64,000 nucleotides of DNA from Acidobacteriota bacterium. GTDB lineage: Bacteria > Acidobacteriota > Holophagae > Acanthopleuribacterales > Acanthopleuribacteraceae. Location: NCBI GenBank assembly GCA_020637335.1, contig JACJWC010000014.1:62001-126000 (forward strand). The letters are read 5' to 3'. This document shows positions 17,958-26,431 of this stretch, piece by piece. Below the pieces are notes generated by a model. The model saw only the letters and a program-made list of their open reading frames with translations, was not told where the DNA came from and ran no database searches. A program made the position numbers and the translations under genes. Numbering within the stretch: the stretch's first letter is position 1; each line of letters begins with the position of its first letter.

Positions 17958-20024
17958 TCACCTTTTCCTTGTTGCATCCCGCTCATCCTCCCGATGGGTT
18001 TTTTCATATAAAGTTGACCATTGTGCAAGCGTATCTTTTTGATCGGGCGTCAATGCCTCTAGAATTTCCCGACTGCGGGTTAAATGGTCAGGGTGCTGCC
18101 AGGGATCGCCAAACAGGAAACGCGGCACACCCGCCTGGGTTAGACCGATTAAGCTGCCGAAGCCGCGCTGTTTTAAATCGGTGAGTGCGATCTCAAAGCC
18201 GTCCTCTGTGGATTCGAATTGGCGCAGGCGGGTCAAGGTTTGGGTGCCAATGTCTGTATCGGCGATCATAAAACAGAAACCGGGACGATTGTTGCGTCCC
18301 ACCCGGCCGCGTAACTGATGCAACTGGCTGAGCCCGAACTGATTGGCACTCTCGATAACCATAACGGTAGCCTGCGGGATATCTACGCCAACTTCAACAA
18401 TAGTGGTTGCCATCAGCATGTGAAACTGACCCGCCCGGAATGCCTGGAGATTGTCTTCAATTTCATCGGCTTTCATCTGGCCGTGGATCAAAGAAATGGG
18501 TGTGTGTTTAAACGGGCCTTTTTTGAATTGGTCGAACATGTGCAAGATGCTGCGTTCATCCTCTTCACCCTCAATCCAGGGGAAAACCCAAAATACGGAT
18601 TCGTTAACGGCCATTCGCTTCAATGCAAATTCAATGACCTGATCGCGATTGGAGTTTCGTTTTAGAATGGTTTTGACGGGGACCCGGCCGGGCGGTTTTT
18701 GTTTGATCTGGAAAATGTCGAACCCAGCGTACAAGGTTAACGCAAGTGAACGCGGGATGGGTGTTGCAGAAAGGGCTACATAATGCGGCTGTTGGCCTTT
18801 GCCCAACAATTTGCCCCGTTGCTCGACCCCGAAGCGATGTTGTTCGTCGATGACCACCATCTGTAGATCAGGCCAATTGACGTCATCTTGAATCAGGCGG
18901 TGGGTCCCAATCAGGAAATCAATTTCGCCCTTTTCGGTGGCCAAAAGGGTTGCCTTGATTTGCCGATCCTCCATTTTCGAGGTTAACAAGCCAACGCGCA
19001 CGCCCAATGGTGCAAGCAAGATGTGAGCGGTTTCATAATGTTGGTTGGCCAAAATAGTGGTAGGGCACATTAAGGTACTTTGTTTCCCGGCTTGGGCAAA
19101 TCCAAAAGCCAGGTAAAGGGCCATGGCGGTTTTCCCGCTGCCAACATCGCCTTGAATCAGGGCGAAGAGCCGTTGTTTGGCCAGCAAGCGTTGTTCAAGG
19201 CCCTGCACTGTCGAGAGCTGGTCCTGAGTCAGTTCGAAAGGAAGCGCTTTTTGAAAGGCGGTGCGCCATGAATTCGCCCATTCGAGATCCGGTTTGTGAA
19301 GGTTTCCCACTTGAGCTAAACGCTTGAGGCTGCGTGAAAAACACAGGAATTCCTCGATTATTAAATGGATTTGACCCGGATCCTCGCCCTTTCGAATCCA
19401 TTCCAAATCTTCAGGACTCCTGGGAAAGTGCAAGCGTTCAAGGCTGAGTCGCATATCCAAGTCGCCTTCAAACCAGCGCGGGCTGCCATCGGGTATGCGG
19501 CGAATCGCCTGCTGGATCCAATCGGCGATTTGTTCGGAGCGCAAACCACCGATTTCGCGGTAAATGGGCAGAATTCCGGGTGCAACATCCGTCTCAGGGT
19601 TGGCGAAGCGCCACTTGGGGTTGATCATGACCCGACCCAGCCGGTCGAAGGTGATCTTGCCTTGGACGGATACCGTACTATCCTTTTTTAGCGTTTTGGC
19701 CAGGTACGGTTGATTAAAGAAAAGCACACGCAAGGTGCCAAACCCGTCATCAATGAGCATCTCGTACAAGGGAATTTTTTTTTGCTGGGTGGCATGGGCC
19801 TGACCGCTGAGTATCCGCCCTGAAACCTGGACGGGAACTTCCAATGGGGTTTGCGGAATGGTGTATTTCTGAGAGAAATCCAAATAATCGCGTGGCAGAA
19901 AACACACTAGGTCCCACAGACTGTGAATGCCGGCTCGGTTCAATTTCTCTACAGATTTCGGGCCCAGTCGGGCGATTTTCAAACCCGTCAGGCTGGCGTT
20001 CAGGTAAGCCAGGACCTCATTCAA
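17958..20024 (-). CDS. recG: ATP-dependent DNA helicase RecG
   Basis: RecG remodels stalled replication forks and branch-migrates Holliday junctions. The protein is about 688 residues, normal for RecG. It has the N-terminal wedge domain (SGRILSG, OB fold), the Walker A motif GDVGSGKTAMA, the DEQHRFGVEQR box, the SATPIPR motif, and the C-terminal QLRGRVGR motif. I take TTG at 20024 as the start, with AGGG upstream; TTG at 20045 would add seven residues and is possible. Either start overlaps the stop of the VWFA gene, so recG is coupled to it. Confidence 0.94.
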   Translation of the reverse strand: MNEVLAYLNASLTGLKIARLGPKSVEKLNRAGIHSLWDLVCFLPRDYLDFSQKYTIPQTPLEVPVQVSGRILSGQAHATQQKKIPLYEMLIDDGFGTLRVLFFNQPYLAKTLKKDSTVSVQGKITFDRLGRVMINPKWRFANPETDVAPGILPIYREIGGLRSEQIADWIQQAIRRIPDGSPRWFEGDLDMRLSLERLHFPRSPEDLEWIRKGEDPGQIHLIIEEFLCFSRSLKRLAQVGNLHKPDLEWANSWRTAFQKALPFELTQDQLSTVQGLEQRLLAKQRLFALIQGDVGSGKTAMALYLAFGFAQAGKQSTLMCPTTILANQHYETAHILLAPLGVRVGLLTSKMEDRQIKATLLATEKGEIDFLIGTHRLIQDDVNWPDLQMVVIDEQHRFGVEQRGKLLGKGQQPHYVALSATPIPRSLALTLYAGFDIFQIKQKPPGRVPVKTILKRNSNRDQVIEFALKRMAVNESVFWVFPWIEGEEDERSILHMFDQFKKGPFKHTPISLIHGQMKADEIEDNLQAFRAGQFHMLMATTIVEVGVDIPQATVMVIESANQFGLSQLHQLRGRVGRNNRPGFCFMIADTDIGTQTLTRLRQFESTEDGFEIALTDLKQRGFGSLIGLTQAGVPRFLFGDPWQHPDHLTRSREILEALTPDQKDTLAQWSTLYEKTHREDERDATRKR

Positions 20025-21147
20025 TGCTATAGCCCTGCCGCGCAAAAACGGTCGCGCCTCGCGCTTTCACTTTTACTTCCAAACGATGAAAGCCTTTGCG
20101 GGTCTGTTGGGGGATGACACTCAATAAATATTGGCTGCGCAAATCGATTAAAAGTTCGGCAAAGGCCTGATCCAAATCGGAAACCTGACCCATGGCGTAA
20201 TAGCGACCGCCACTCTCGCGGGCCATGATTTCCAAGACTTCGCGGTGGACTTTATCGCCCAGACCCATGGTGAAAAGGCTGGTTTCCTGGTTCTGAGCGC
20301 GGCTAATGGTCTGTCTAAAGAGCCGGGCCAAGGTGTTGGGTTCTTCATAGATACTGTCGCGCCCATCGGTAAAGACAACCAAAGCACGACGCCCGCGTTT
20401 ACGGTTTTTGAGTAAGGTTAAACCTTGGTCTAGCGCATCAAAAAAAGCAGTTTCTCCATAGGCTTCAATAGATTCGATGCGCTGGATCAACTTTTTCTTG
20501 TCGTTGGTGAAATCCTGGATCAGGCTGGGTTCGTTGTGGAACTGGATCAGGGCGACAGAGTCCTGCTCACTCAGGCCTTGGACAAAGGTTTGAGCGGAGT
20601 GCCTGACGCGCTCGATGGCGGATTTTAAGCTTGAACTTGAATCCAATAAAATCACGAGGTCAAGGGGTAACTCCTCGATTTGCGCACTCTGAATTTCGAT
20701 CGGTTTACCATCTTCCCACACGGAAAAGTCCTTGGTTTTAAAATCCGTTAAAACCCGGTTCGAGCGAGAACGGACAACCGCGGTGAGCAAGAGGAGCCGT
20801 GAACTCTCTGCAAAATCAAAACGGATGGCGCGTGTCTCAACGGATCCCGATTGAAGGCGTGCGCCACGTTGATCGGTCATTTCGATTCGGAGTTGGTGAT
20901 CCGTCGCTTCACCGAAAGAGATGGTTGCAGCGCCCGGATTGCCTGGTAGGGAAAGAACGATCTGATCATCCAAGTAAATATTTGTTTGGGCAATAGGTTC
21001 CGACCACTGGACCTGCCATGTCACCTCATATTCGCCAGAAACACGAGCGCCATGGATGGGATCGGTAATGCTAATTGGCGATTGGGCCAGGAGGAGCCAA
21101 TGCCAACAGGCCAGCATAGTACTCAAATGTATGAATGTTTTAGGCAT
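20017..21147 (-). CDS. Secreted VWFA-related domain protein (Acidobacteria type)
   Basis: The 376-residue protein has a signal peptide (about 1-22), an Ig-like N-terminal part, then a linker strand RVLTDFKTKDFSVWEDGKP, typical of the VWFA-related family, and a VWA domain from about 160. The metal-ion site is intact: DxSxS at Asp169-Ser171-Ser173, followed later by VVFTDGRDS. Such proteins are expanded in Acidobacteriota and their role is not known. The ATG at 21147 overlaps the miaE stop, and the gene's own end overlaps recG, so three genes form one minus-strand unit. Confidence 0.8.
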   Translation of the reverse strand: MPKTFIHLSTMLACWHWLLLAQSPISITDPIHGARVSGEYEVTWQVQWSEPIAQTNIYLDDQIVLSLPGNPGAATISFGEATDHQLRIEMTDQRGARLQSGSVETRAIRFDFAESSRLLLLTAVVRSRSNRVLTDFKTKDFSVWEDGKPIEIQSAQIEELPLDLVILLDSSSSLKSAIERVRHSAQTFVQGLSEQDSVALIQFHNEPSLIQDFTNDKKKLIQRIESIEAYGETAFFDALDQGLTLLKNRKRGRRALVVFTDGRDSIYEEPNTLARLFRQTISRAQNQETSLFTMGLGDKVHREVLEIMARESGGRYYAMGQVSDLDQAFAELLIDLRSQYLLSVIPQQTRKGFHRLEVKVKARGATVFARQGYSIE

Positions 21148-21760
21148 TGACCCTGACCTCGAGCGGCCCACTATGGAAGCGAAATTCAGTATCGGGTTCT
21201 AAAATTAAGGCGTTTTCAAGTTGGCGAAAATGGGTGATTCGCGATTCACAATCGGTTCCAAAACGCTGGGCCATGCTCAGATACATCTGGTAATGGCGCG
21301 ATTCACTGCGCAGTAAACTTTCGTAAAAATGACGTAATTCTGGGTCCAAATGCGGTGCCAACGCTGCAAATCGTTCACAGGAGCGCGCTTCGATAAAGGC
21401 GCCGACAATTAATATGTCGACTAACCGGCCGGGCTCGTGGGTGCGGCAAGCACGTCTCAGACCTTCGGCATAGCGAGCCGGTGAAAGATGCTGGTAGCGC
21501 ACGCCGCGCTGGTCCATGATGTCTAAAACTTGCTCAAAGTGGCGCAATTCTTCGCGGGCCAGTTTGGATAAGTGTCGCAATAACGCGCCTTTTTCTACGT
21601 AGCGAAACATTAAATTGAGCGCTGTTGACGCCGCTTTTTTCTCGCAATGGGCATGATCGATCAGCATCAGGTCCTGGTGCACCAAAGCCTGTTGGATCCA
21701 GGCGCTCGGCGTTTCGCAGCCTAAAAACTCAATGATTTGCGCCAAATTCACATTTTTCAT
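21140..21760 (-). CDS. miaE: tRNA-(ms2io6A) hydroxylase, MiaE-like
   Basis: MiaE is a di-iron enzyme that uses oxygen to hydroxylate the isopentenyl group of ms2i6A at position 37 of tRNA. The 206-residue protein has the ferritin-like four-helix pattern with the iron ligands in HAHCEKKAAS, EELRHFEQV, EARSCERF and SESRHYQMY. The length and motifs match MiaE. It heads a minus-strand unit with the VWFA gene and recG. The partner enzymes MiaA and MiaB are not in the window. Confidence 0.85.
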   Translation of the reverse strand: MKNVNLAQIIEFLGCETPSAWIQQALVHQDLMLIDHAHCEKKAASTALNLMFRYVEKGALLRHLSKLAREELRHFEQVLDIMDQRGVRYQHLSPARYAEGLRRACRTHEPGRLVDILIVGAFIEARSCERFAALAPHLDPELRHFYESLLRSESRHYQMYLSMAQRFGTDCESRITHFRQLENALILEPDTEFRFHSGPLEVRVNA

Positions 21761-21886
21761 TTTCTTTTGTCTCTTCCAATAGCCGCTCTGTGTTCATGCG
21801 GTTGGGTCTATCTTAGCCCAAAATGGAGGGCCCGGAAGGGGCTGCCAAACTATTTGAAACAACGCGTAATTTTTTCGCAAATGCGC

Positions 21887-21915
21887 TTGACATCTCATTT
21901 CCCGGGTCCTAAACT
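21887..21915 (+). promoter_or_regulatory. Promoter of the HU gene
   Basis: TTGACA at 21887-21892 is a perfect -35 box, and TAAACT at 21910-21915 lies 17 bases downstream as the -10. The start codon is about 50 bases further. Confidence 0.65.
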
Positions 21916-21965
21916 GCAGAACCTGTTGGATTAATTTTTCCCACAATTCCCTGGAGGAGTTCCTT

Positions 21966-22238
21966 ATGAATAAAGCAGATCTGGTTAGCATTATCGCCAA
22001 CGGCGCTTCCATTTCCAAAGCTCAAGCTGCCAAAGCGTTGGACAGCGCTTTAGACGCCATTGTTGGTGCACTTAAAAAAGGCGATAAAGTAACCTTGGTG
22101 AATTTTGGTACGTTTTCCGTAGCCACTCGCGCAGCGCGGACTGGACGTAACCCCCGCACGAATGAACCCATTGAAATCTCTGCCAAAATGGTTCCGAAAT
22201 TCAAACCGGGCAAAGTGTTTCTGGATTCCGTTAAGTAA
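21966..22238 (+). CDS. hup: DNA-binding protein HU
   Basis: HU is a small dimeric nucleoid protein that bends DNA. The 90-residue protein has the classic order: helices (MNKADLVSIIANGASISKAQ), the VTLVNFGTFSV strand, and the DNA-binding arm with RTGRNPRTNEPIEI. Its length matches the family. CTGGAGGAG lies upstream of the ATG. A good promoter precedes it and a strong terminator follows it, so it is a single-gene unit. Confidence 0.96.
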   Translation: MNKADLVSIIANGASISKAQAAKALDSALDAIVGALKKGDKVTLVNFGTFSVATRAARTGRNPRTNEPIEISAKMVPKFKPGKVFLDSVK

Positions 22239-22262
22239 TTTTACCGAAACTCAATTTTTTGA

Positions 22263-22290
22263 GGCCTGCCATGTGCAGGCCTTTTCTTTT
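22263..22290 (+). terminator. Intrinsic terminator of the HU gene
   Basis: GGCCTGC and GCAGGCC form a 7-base stem around CATGT, followed by TTTTCTTTT. It lies between HU and the convergent helicase gene. Confidence 0.85.
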
Positions 22291-22317
22291 GTTGAGACTA
22301 ATTTTTCAGGGCCGTTA

Positions 22318-24033
22318 TTAATCGGCATCCGTTTCGGGCAAAGAGGTTTTGCTTTCCGCCACGACCAGGTCGATATTGCGGTAGCTCTTTCCGTTGGCTT
22401 TGAGCGCTGAACCAACGGAACGGCCTGAAACATTGACCAATGATTCGTATTCGCCCATTTGGATCTTTCCAATTTCCTGGTTGCGCAAACGACCGAACTT
22501 GGTGAGTACAAACCGGATATCGCCCGGGTTCAAGCCATCTTTAAAACCCAAGGCCACACACAATGTTTTGAGACTTGAGCTCCCGGATCCGGAAGGTGCA
22601 CTTTTCCGCTCGCGGCGTTTCTCGCGCGGTTCGCGTGTTTCGCGGTGGTTTCTAGACTCCCGGTGTTCGCGATGTTCACGCGGTTCGCGTGGGGCCTCGT
22701 CGTATTTTTCGGAGCCATCCAACATTTCAACAGGCTCGGGAATGTCATAGGTTTCGGGTCTGAAAAATTTTTCAAGCAGGAGCGGCAACAAACTTTTGAT
22801 ATTGGCGGCCGATAAGGATTCCGCCAGGACCGTGAACTCTTTGGGGATATCCGCATCTTGAGCAAAGTTGATTTCTTCCAGGAGAGCCAATTTCCGGTTG
22901 ATGCGGACTTGCAATACTTCATCGTCGGAAGGCGCTGTGATTTCCTGGGCTTGAATATCATTGCTTTTTAAGGCCATGGTGTAGTTGGCCACATCTTGGC
23001 CCGAGACCAGTGAAATGGCCTTGCCCGCCCGACCCGCACGGCCTGTTCTGCCTGTACGGTGGACATACGTCTCTAAATCCTCGCTGGTCGAGTAGATGAA
23101 AACGTGGGTCAGATTGGGAATGTCGATGCCCCGTGCAGCCACATCCGTACACACCAAGTGATTGACCAACCCTTTGCGCAACTGCAATAAATTGCGCTCG
23201 CGTGCTTTTTGGCTCAGATCAGAACTGAGCGACATGGCACTGATGCCTGCCCCGACCAGGTATTGGGTAATGGCTTTCACCTCAATTTTGGTGTTGCAGA
23301 AGATCAAGCTTTGCTCGGGCTGTTCCTTCTCGATAAAAGCCAACAACGTCTGATCCTTGGTCTGATTGGATGTGATGCAATAAAAATGTTCAATTTCCTT
23401 GGCCGAGCTGCGGTCGCTGCTCACATCAATGCGCACCGGCTCGTTCATATAACTCTGAATCAAGCGTTCAATGCTGATCGGGAAGGTTGCAGAAGACATG
23501 ACCACCTGGCGCCGCTTGGGCAGGTGGCGGAAGATCAGTTGGACTTCCGGTAAAAAGCCCATGGAAAGCATTTTGTCCGCTTCATCCAATACAATTCCGC
23601 GTACAACCGAAAAGTTCATGGAGCGGCGTTTGAGGTGGTCCAAAATTCGACCCGGCGTACCAACCACGATTTGAGGCGTTTTTTTGAGGGCTTCCACCTG
23701 ACCGGCCATTGAGGCGCCCCCGTAAATGGCGATCGCTTGTAAGCCGATTCCGTCGGCCATGCGATTCAACTCGCCTTGAACCTGCAAGGCCAGTTCGCGG
23801 GTGGGCACTAAAACAACAAATTGGGTGGCGGGAATGGTGGCGTTAGCCGATTGCAGAATCGGCAAACCAAATGCTGCGGTTTTGCCGCTGCCCGTGTGGG
23901 ATTGAAAAACAACGTCAACTTTTTTGAGCAGTTCGGGAATGGCCGCTACCTGAATTTCAGTAGGATTGGCAAATCCGAGTCGTTCCAGATTCTGGAGTAG
24001 GTTGTCGTTTAATCCCAATTCGCTAAATTGCAT
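22318..24033 (-). CDS. DEAD-box RNA helicase with DbpA-type RNA-binding domain
   Basis: The 571-residue protein is an ATP-dependent RNA helicase, similar to DeaD/CsdA and DbpA, that unwinds rRNA or mRNA structure. It has the Q motif (FANPTEIQVAAIP), Walker A SHTGSGKT, DEAD as VLDEADKM, SAT, and the HRTGRTGRAG motif. A low-complexity linker rich in Arg, Glu and His (about 455-490) leads to a C-terminal RRM-like domain (about 495-565). The start is the ATG at 24033, nine bases after AAGGAG. It lies downstream of tRNA-Arg on the same strand and may share its transcript. Confidence 0.9.
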   Translation of the reverse strand: MQFSELGLNDNLLQNLERLGFANPTEIQVAAIPELLKKVDVVFQSHTGSGKTAAFGLPILQSANATIPATQFVVLVPTRELALQVQGELNRMADGIGLQAIAIYGGASMAGQVEALKKTPQIVVGTPGRILDHLKRRSMNFSVVRGIVLDEADKMLSMGFLPEVQLIFRHLPKRRQVVMSSATFPISIERLIQSYMNEPVRIDVSSDRSSAKEIEHFYCITSNQTKDQTLLAFIEKEQPEQSLIFCNTKIEVKAITQYLVGAGISAMSLSSDLSQKARERNLLQLRKGLVNHLVCTDVAARGIDIPNLTHVFIYSTSEDLETYVHRTGRTGRAGRAGKAISLVSGQDVANYTMALKSNDIQAQEITAPSDDEVLQVRINRKLALLEEINFAQDADIPKEFTVLAESLSAANIKSLLPLLLEKFFRPETYDIPEPVEMLDGSEKYDEAPREPREHREHRESRNHRETREPREKRRERKSAPSGSGSSSLKTLCVALGFKDGLNPGDIRFVLTKFGRLRNQEIGKIQMGEYESLVNVSGRSVGSALKANGKSYRNIDLVVAESKTSLPETDAD

Positions 24034-24105
24034 CGATGGAATCTCCTTAAATAAGCGGCTTGAGTTTGGGTCGTCAAAAAAATCTGCTGAATGCCCCACT
24101 TGTGT

Positions 24106-24180
24106 TGGTACCCCCGGGTGGAATCGAACCACCGCACCTGGCTCCGGAGGCCAGTGCTCTATCCACTGAGCTACGGGGGC
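24106..24180 (-). tRNA. tRNA-Arg (anticodon CCG)
   Basis: The minus strand reads GCCCCCG at the acceptor 5' side and CGGGGGT plus ACCA at the 3' side, so CCA is encoded. The D arm is GCTC...GAGC, the anticodon arm is CTGGC-CTCCGGA-GCCAG with anticodon CCG, and the T arm is GGTGG-TTCGATT-CCACC. Pair 1-72 is a G-U wobble. It reads the arginine codon CGG. Confidence 0.96.
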
Positions 24181-24188
24181 AAACGCTG

Positions 24189-24212
24189 CATTGCCATAGC
24201 CGGATGGCAATG
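24189..24212 (-). other. Perfect palindrome in the tRNA-Arg leader
   Basis: CATTGCCAT and ATGGCAATG are perfect 9-base arms around six bases, ending eight bases before the mature tRNA 5' end. If the promoter at 24220-24249 is right, this hairpin would form the very 5' end of the precursor. Confidence 0.6.
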
Positions 24213-24219
24213 TTGGACA

Positions 24220-24249
24220 AGCATAGCAAAACGCAGGTCAAGTTGTCAT
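24220..24249 (-). promoter_or_regulatory. Possible promoter of tRNA-Arg
   Basis: On the minus strand ATGACA (24249-24244) and TATGCT (24225-24220) are spaced by 18 bases, 5/6 and 4/6 matches. Transcription would start near 24213. Confidence 0.4.
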
Positions 24250-24359
24250 GAAGATCTTGAGGTCCTGGTTTACCCGACCCGACTGGGTTCAGCTCGATTT
24301 TCGAAGGCTGTAATCCGAACAATCCCAAGCCCCAGATCCTCTGAATTGGAGATGTTTGC

Positions 24360-24388
24360 TTGATTTGACCTTTTTTTGTGCCTATAAT
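24360..24388 (+). promoter_or_regulatory. Promoter of the rimP-nusA-infB operon
   Basis: TTGATT at 24360-24365 and a perfect TATAAT at 24383-24388 are spaced by 17 bases. The leader from about 24395 to the rimP start is about 75 bases and contains a terminator. Confidence 0.7.
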
Positions 24389-24437
24389 GCTTTCGATTCA
24401 CCAAACTCGGTGAAAAACCACATTCGAGTTGTAATGG

Positions 24438-24463
24438 AAGTGGGTTCCGCCCACTTTTTTTTT
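24438..24463 (+). terminator. Leader terminator (attenuator) directly before rimP
   Basis: AAGTGGG and CCCACTT form a 7-base stem around TTCCG, followed by nine T residues in a row. The T-run ends six bases before the rimP ATG. Upstream in the leader, TTCACC/GGTGAA (24397-24414) and AACTCG/CGAGTT (24404-24430) are competing stems. This is the layout of a transcription attenuator. Confidence 0.75.
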
Positions 24464-24469
24464 GTGCCT

Positions 24470-24946
24470 ATGAGCAAAACAAGCAAAACTGAACTTCTGG
24501 AAAAACTAGTCGAAACAGTCCTCGAAGGTACTGAGTTCGAACTGGTCCATCTTGAATTCGTGAAAGAGGGTCCAGACTGGGTTTTGCGTGTTTTTATCGA
24601 TCATCCTCAAGGCGTCCTCTTGGACCACTGCGAGTCTGTCAGTCATCTGATTTCCGAGCGGTTAGATCAAGACGATCCCATTGAGGTGGCCTACCAACTC
24701 GAAGTGTCCTCGCCCGGGATTGATCGCCCTTTGGTCAAGCCCGCTCATTTTCAGAAATTCGTGGGCTCGCGCGTCTTTGTGAAAATGAGAACACCGGTTT
24801 CCGGTGTGAAACAGGCTGTCGGCACGTTAGTACGCTTCGAGGATGAAACCTTGTGTGTGCAAAACGAAAATGACGGCCAGGAGTTGTCGATTCCCCGAAA
24901 TTTGCTCGTCAAAGCAACTCTTAAACCCCACCTTGAATTTTCCTAG
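24470..24946 (+). CDS. rimP: Ribosome maturation factor RimP
   Basis: RimP binds the 30S subunit and helps its assembly. The 158-residue protein has the two-domain pattern, with the conserved FELVHLEFVKEGPDWVLRVFIDHP region cut here to EGPDWVLRVFIDHP, a VSHLISERLD helix and the EVSSPGIDRPL motif. The ATG at 24470 is chosen by family alignment; an in-frame GTG lies two codons upstream. No Shine-Dalgarno sequence is visible, because the terminator T-run fills that position. nusA starts ten bases after the stop. Confidence 0.92.
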   Translation: MSKTSKTELLEKLVETVLEGTEFELVHLEFVKEGPDWVLRVFIDHPQGVLLDHCESVSHLISERLDQDDPIEVAYQLEVSSPGIDRPLVKPAHFQKFVGSRVFVKMRTPVSGVKQAVGTLVRFEDETLCVQNENDGQELSIPRNLLVKATLKPHLEFS

Positions 24947-24956
24947 GAGAGGCACC

Positions 24957-26396
24957 ATGTCTTCCGAACTGCTTCATGCAATAGAACAAGTCAGCCGCGA
25001 AAAGAATATTGATCAAGAGGTCATTATTTCTGCGGTAGAAGATGCGATTGTCGCAGCTTCCAAAAAAATGTTTAAGTCTTCCGAGAATTTCCGGGCGCGG
25101 TTCAATCGCACCAGCGGTGACCTGGAGGTTTGGACCATTAAAGAAGTAGTAGACGAAGTTACCCATTCCAAGCGGGAAATTACTAAAGACGAAGCCAAGC
25201 TTTTTTATGACAATCCCGAAGTGGGCGACCAGATCGAGATTATGGCTGATACGTCTAAGTTGGGACGCATCGCTGCACATGCTGCGAAACAGGTGATCCT
25301 ACAAAAAGTGCGCGATGCCGAAAAAGAAAACACGTTTAGCGAATTTGCCAATCGGGTTGGTGAAGTGATTACGGGCGTTGTTCGCCGTTTTGAGCGGGGC
25401 AACGTCATTTTGGACCTGGGTAACAATACCGAAGCCATTATGTATAAAGAAGAACAGAGCCGTGCGGAACGCTACAGCGTGAATGACCGGGTTCGGGTGG
25501 TCATCATCGGCGCGGACAAGTCCTCCAAGGAACCCCAAGTCAAGGTTTCGCGCGCTGATGCGCGTTTGCTCATGAAATTGTTTGAGATGGAAGTGCCTGA
25601 AATTTACGATGGCACTGTGGTTCTGAAAAATGCTGCGCGCGAAGCGGGTGATCGTTCCAAGATTGCGGTGTATTCCACCGATCCCGATGTCGATCCAATT
25701 GGTGCATGCGTCGGCATGGGCGGCGCGCGGGTCAAGAGCATCATTCGCGAATTAAAAGGCGAGCGTTTGGATATTGTGCGTTACTCCGATGACGTCATCC
25801 AATTTGCAATCAACGCGCTCTCACCTGCCCGCATCAACCGGGTTTTTATGTCCGAGACCCAGCCCAAAACGCTTGAGGTCATTGTGGACGAAGATCAGCT
25901 GTCTTTAGCGATTGGCAAAAAGGGACAAAATGTTCGTCTGGCCAGTAAACTTTTGGGTTGGGCTGTTGAAATCAAAACGGAAGAGCAAAAACGCCAGGAA
26001 GCTCAAGCTCAGATGGAGCGCATGGCCGAATTGGCTGCTCAAGGGATTGATGAACCGGTGGTGGCCGTTCCGGCTGTGCCTGAGGTTGAATCCGAACCGG
26101 TTGAAGTCGAGCCCGTGCCCATGGCGCCTGCTGCCCATGAGGAAGAAGTCGTGACGGCCGAAATGTTGGAACAAGCGCCTGAGGCGAGCGAAGAAGCGCC
26201 CGGTGGCGTGCCCCTTGATTATTTAGAGGGCCTTGATCCAGAATATAAACGGCTGTTGGAAGTTTATGGCATTTACTACATTGAGGATCTGCTCTACACC
26301 CCGCGCGAAGTTCTAGACGAGATTCCGGAACTACGCGAGCACATGAATTTGATCGTGGGGCTTGCCCAGGATTACGCTGGCCAATTCGAAGAGTAA
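24957..26396 (+). CDS. nusA: Transcription termination/antitermination factor NusA
   Basis: NusA binds RNA polymerase and affects pausing, termination and antitermination. The 479-residue protein has the N-terminal polymerase-binding domain (about 1-125), S1 domain (about 135-200, with ITGVVRRFERGNVILDLG), two KH domains (about 200-345, with VGMGGARVKSIIREL and AIGKKGQNVRLASKL), an acidic Glu/Pro/Val linker (about 365-420) and a C-terminal helix-hairpin-helix domain. AGGAGAGG precedes the ATG. In E. coli NusA represses its own operon through leader terminators; the terminator before rimP fits that idea. Confidence 0.95.
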   Translation: MSSELLHAIEQVSREKNIDQEVIISAVEDAIVAASKKMFKSSENFRARFNRTSGDLEVWTIKEVVDEVTHSKREITKDEAKLFYDNPEVGDQIEIMADTSKLGRIAAHAAKQVILQKVRDAEKENTFSEFANRVGEVITGVVRRFERGNVILDLGNNTEAIMYKEEQSRAERYSVNDRVRVVIIGADKSSKEPQVKVSRADARLLMKLFEMEVPEIYDGTVVLKNAAREAGDRSKIAVYSTDPDVDPIGACVGMGGARVKSIIRELKGERLDIVRYSDDVIQFAINALSPARINRVFMSETQPKTLEVIVDEDQLSLAIGKKGQNVRLASKLLGWAVEIKTEEQKRQEAQAQMERMAELAAQGIDEPVVAVPAVPEVESEPVEVEPVPMAPAAHEEEVVTAEMLEQAPEASEEAPGGVPLDYLEGLDPEYKRLLEVYGIYYIEDLLYTPREVLDEIPELREHMNLIVGLAQDYAGQFEE

Positions 26397-26431
26397 GGTC
26401 TGTTTGTTTGAGTCTGTTTGGAGGTTATTGA

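Noticed and set aside
24074..24251. Short protein frames running through the tRNA region
   Set aside because: They overlap a well-formed tRNA-Arg gene and have no start signals.
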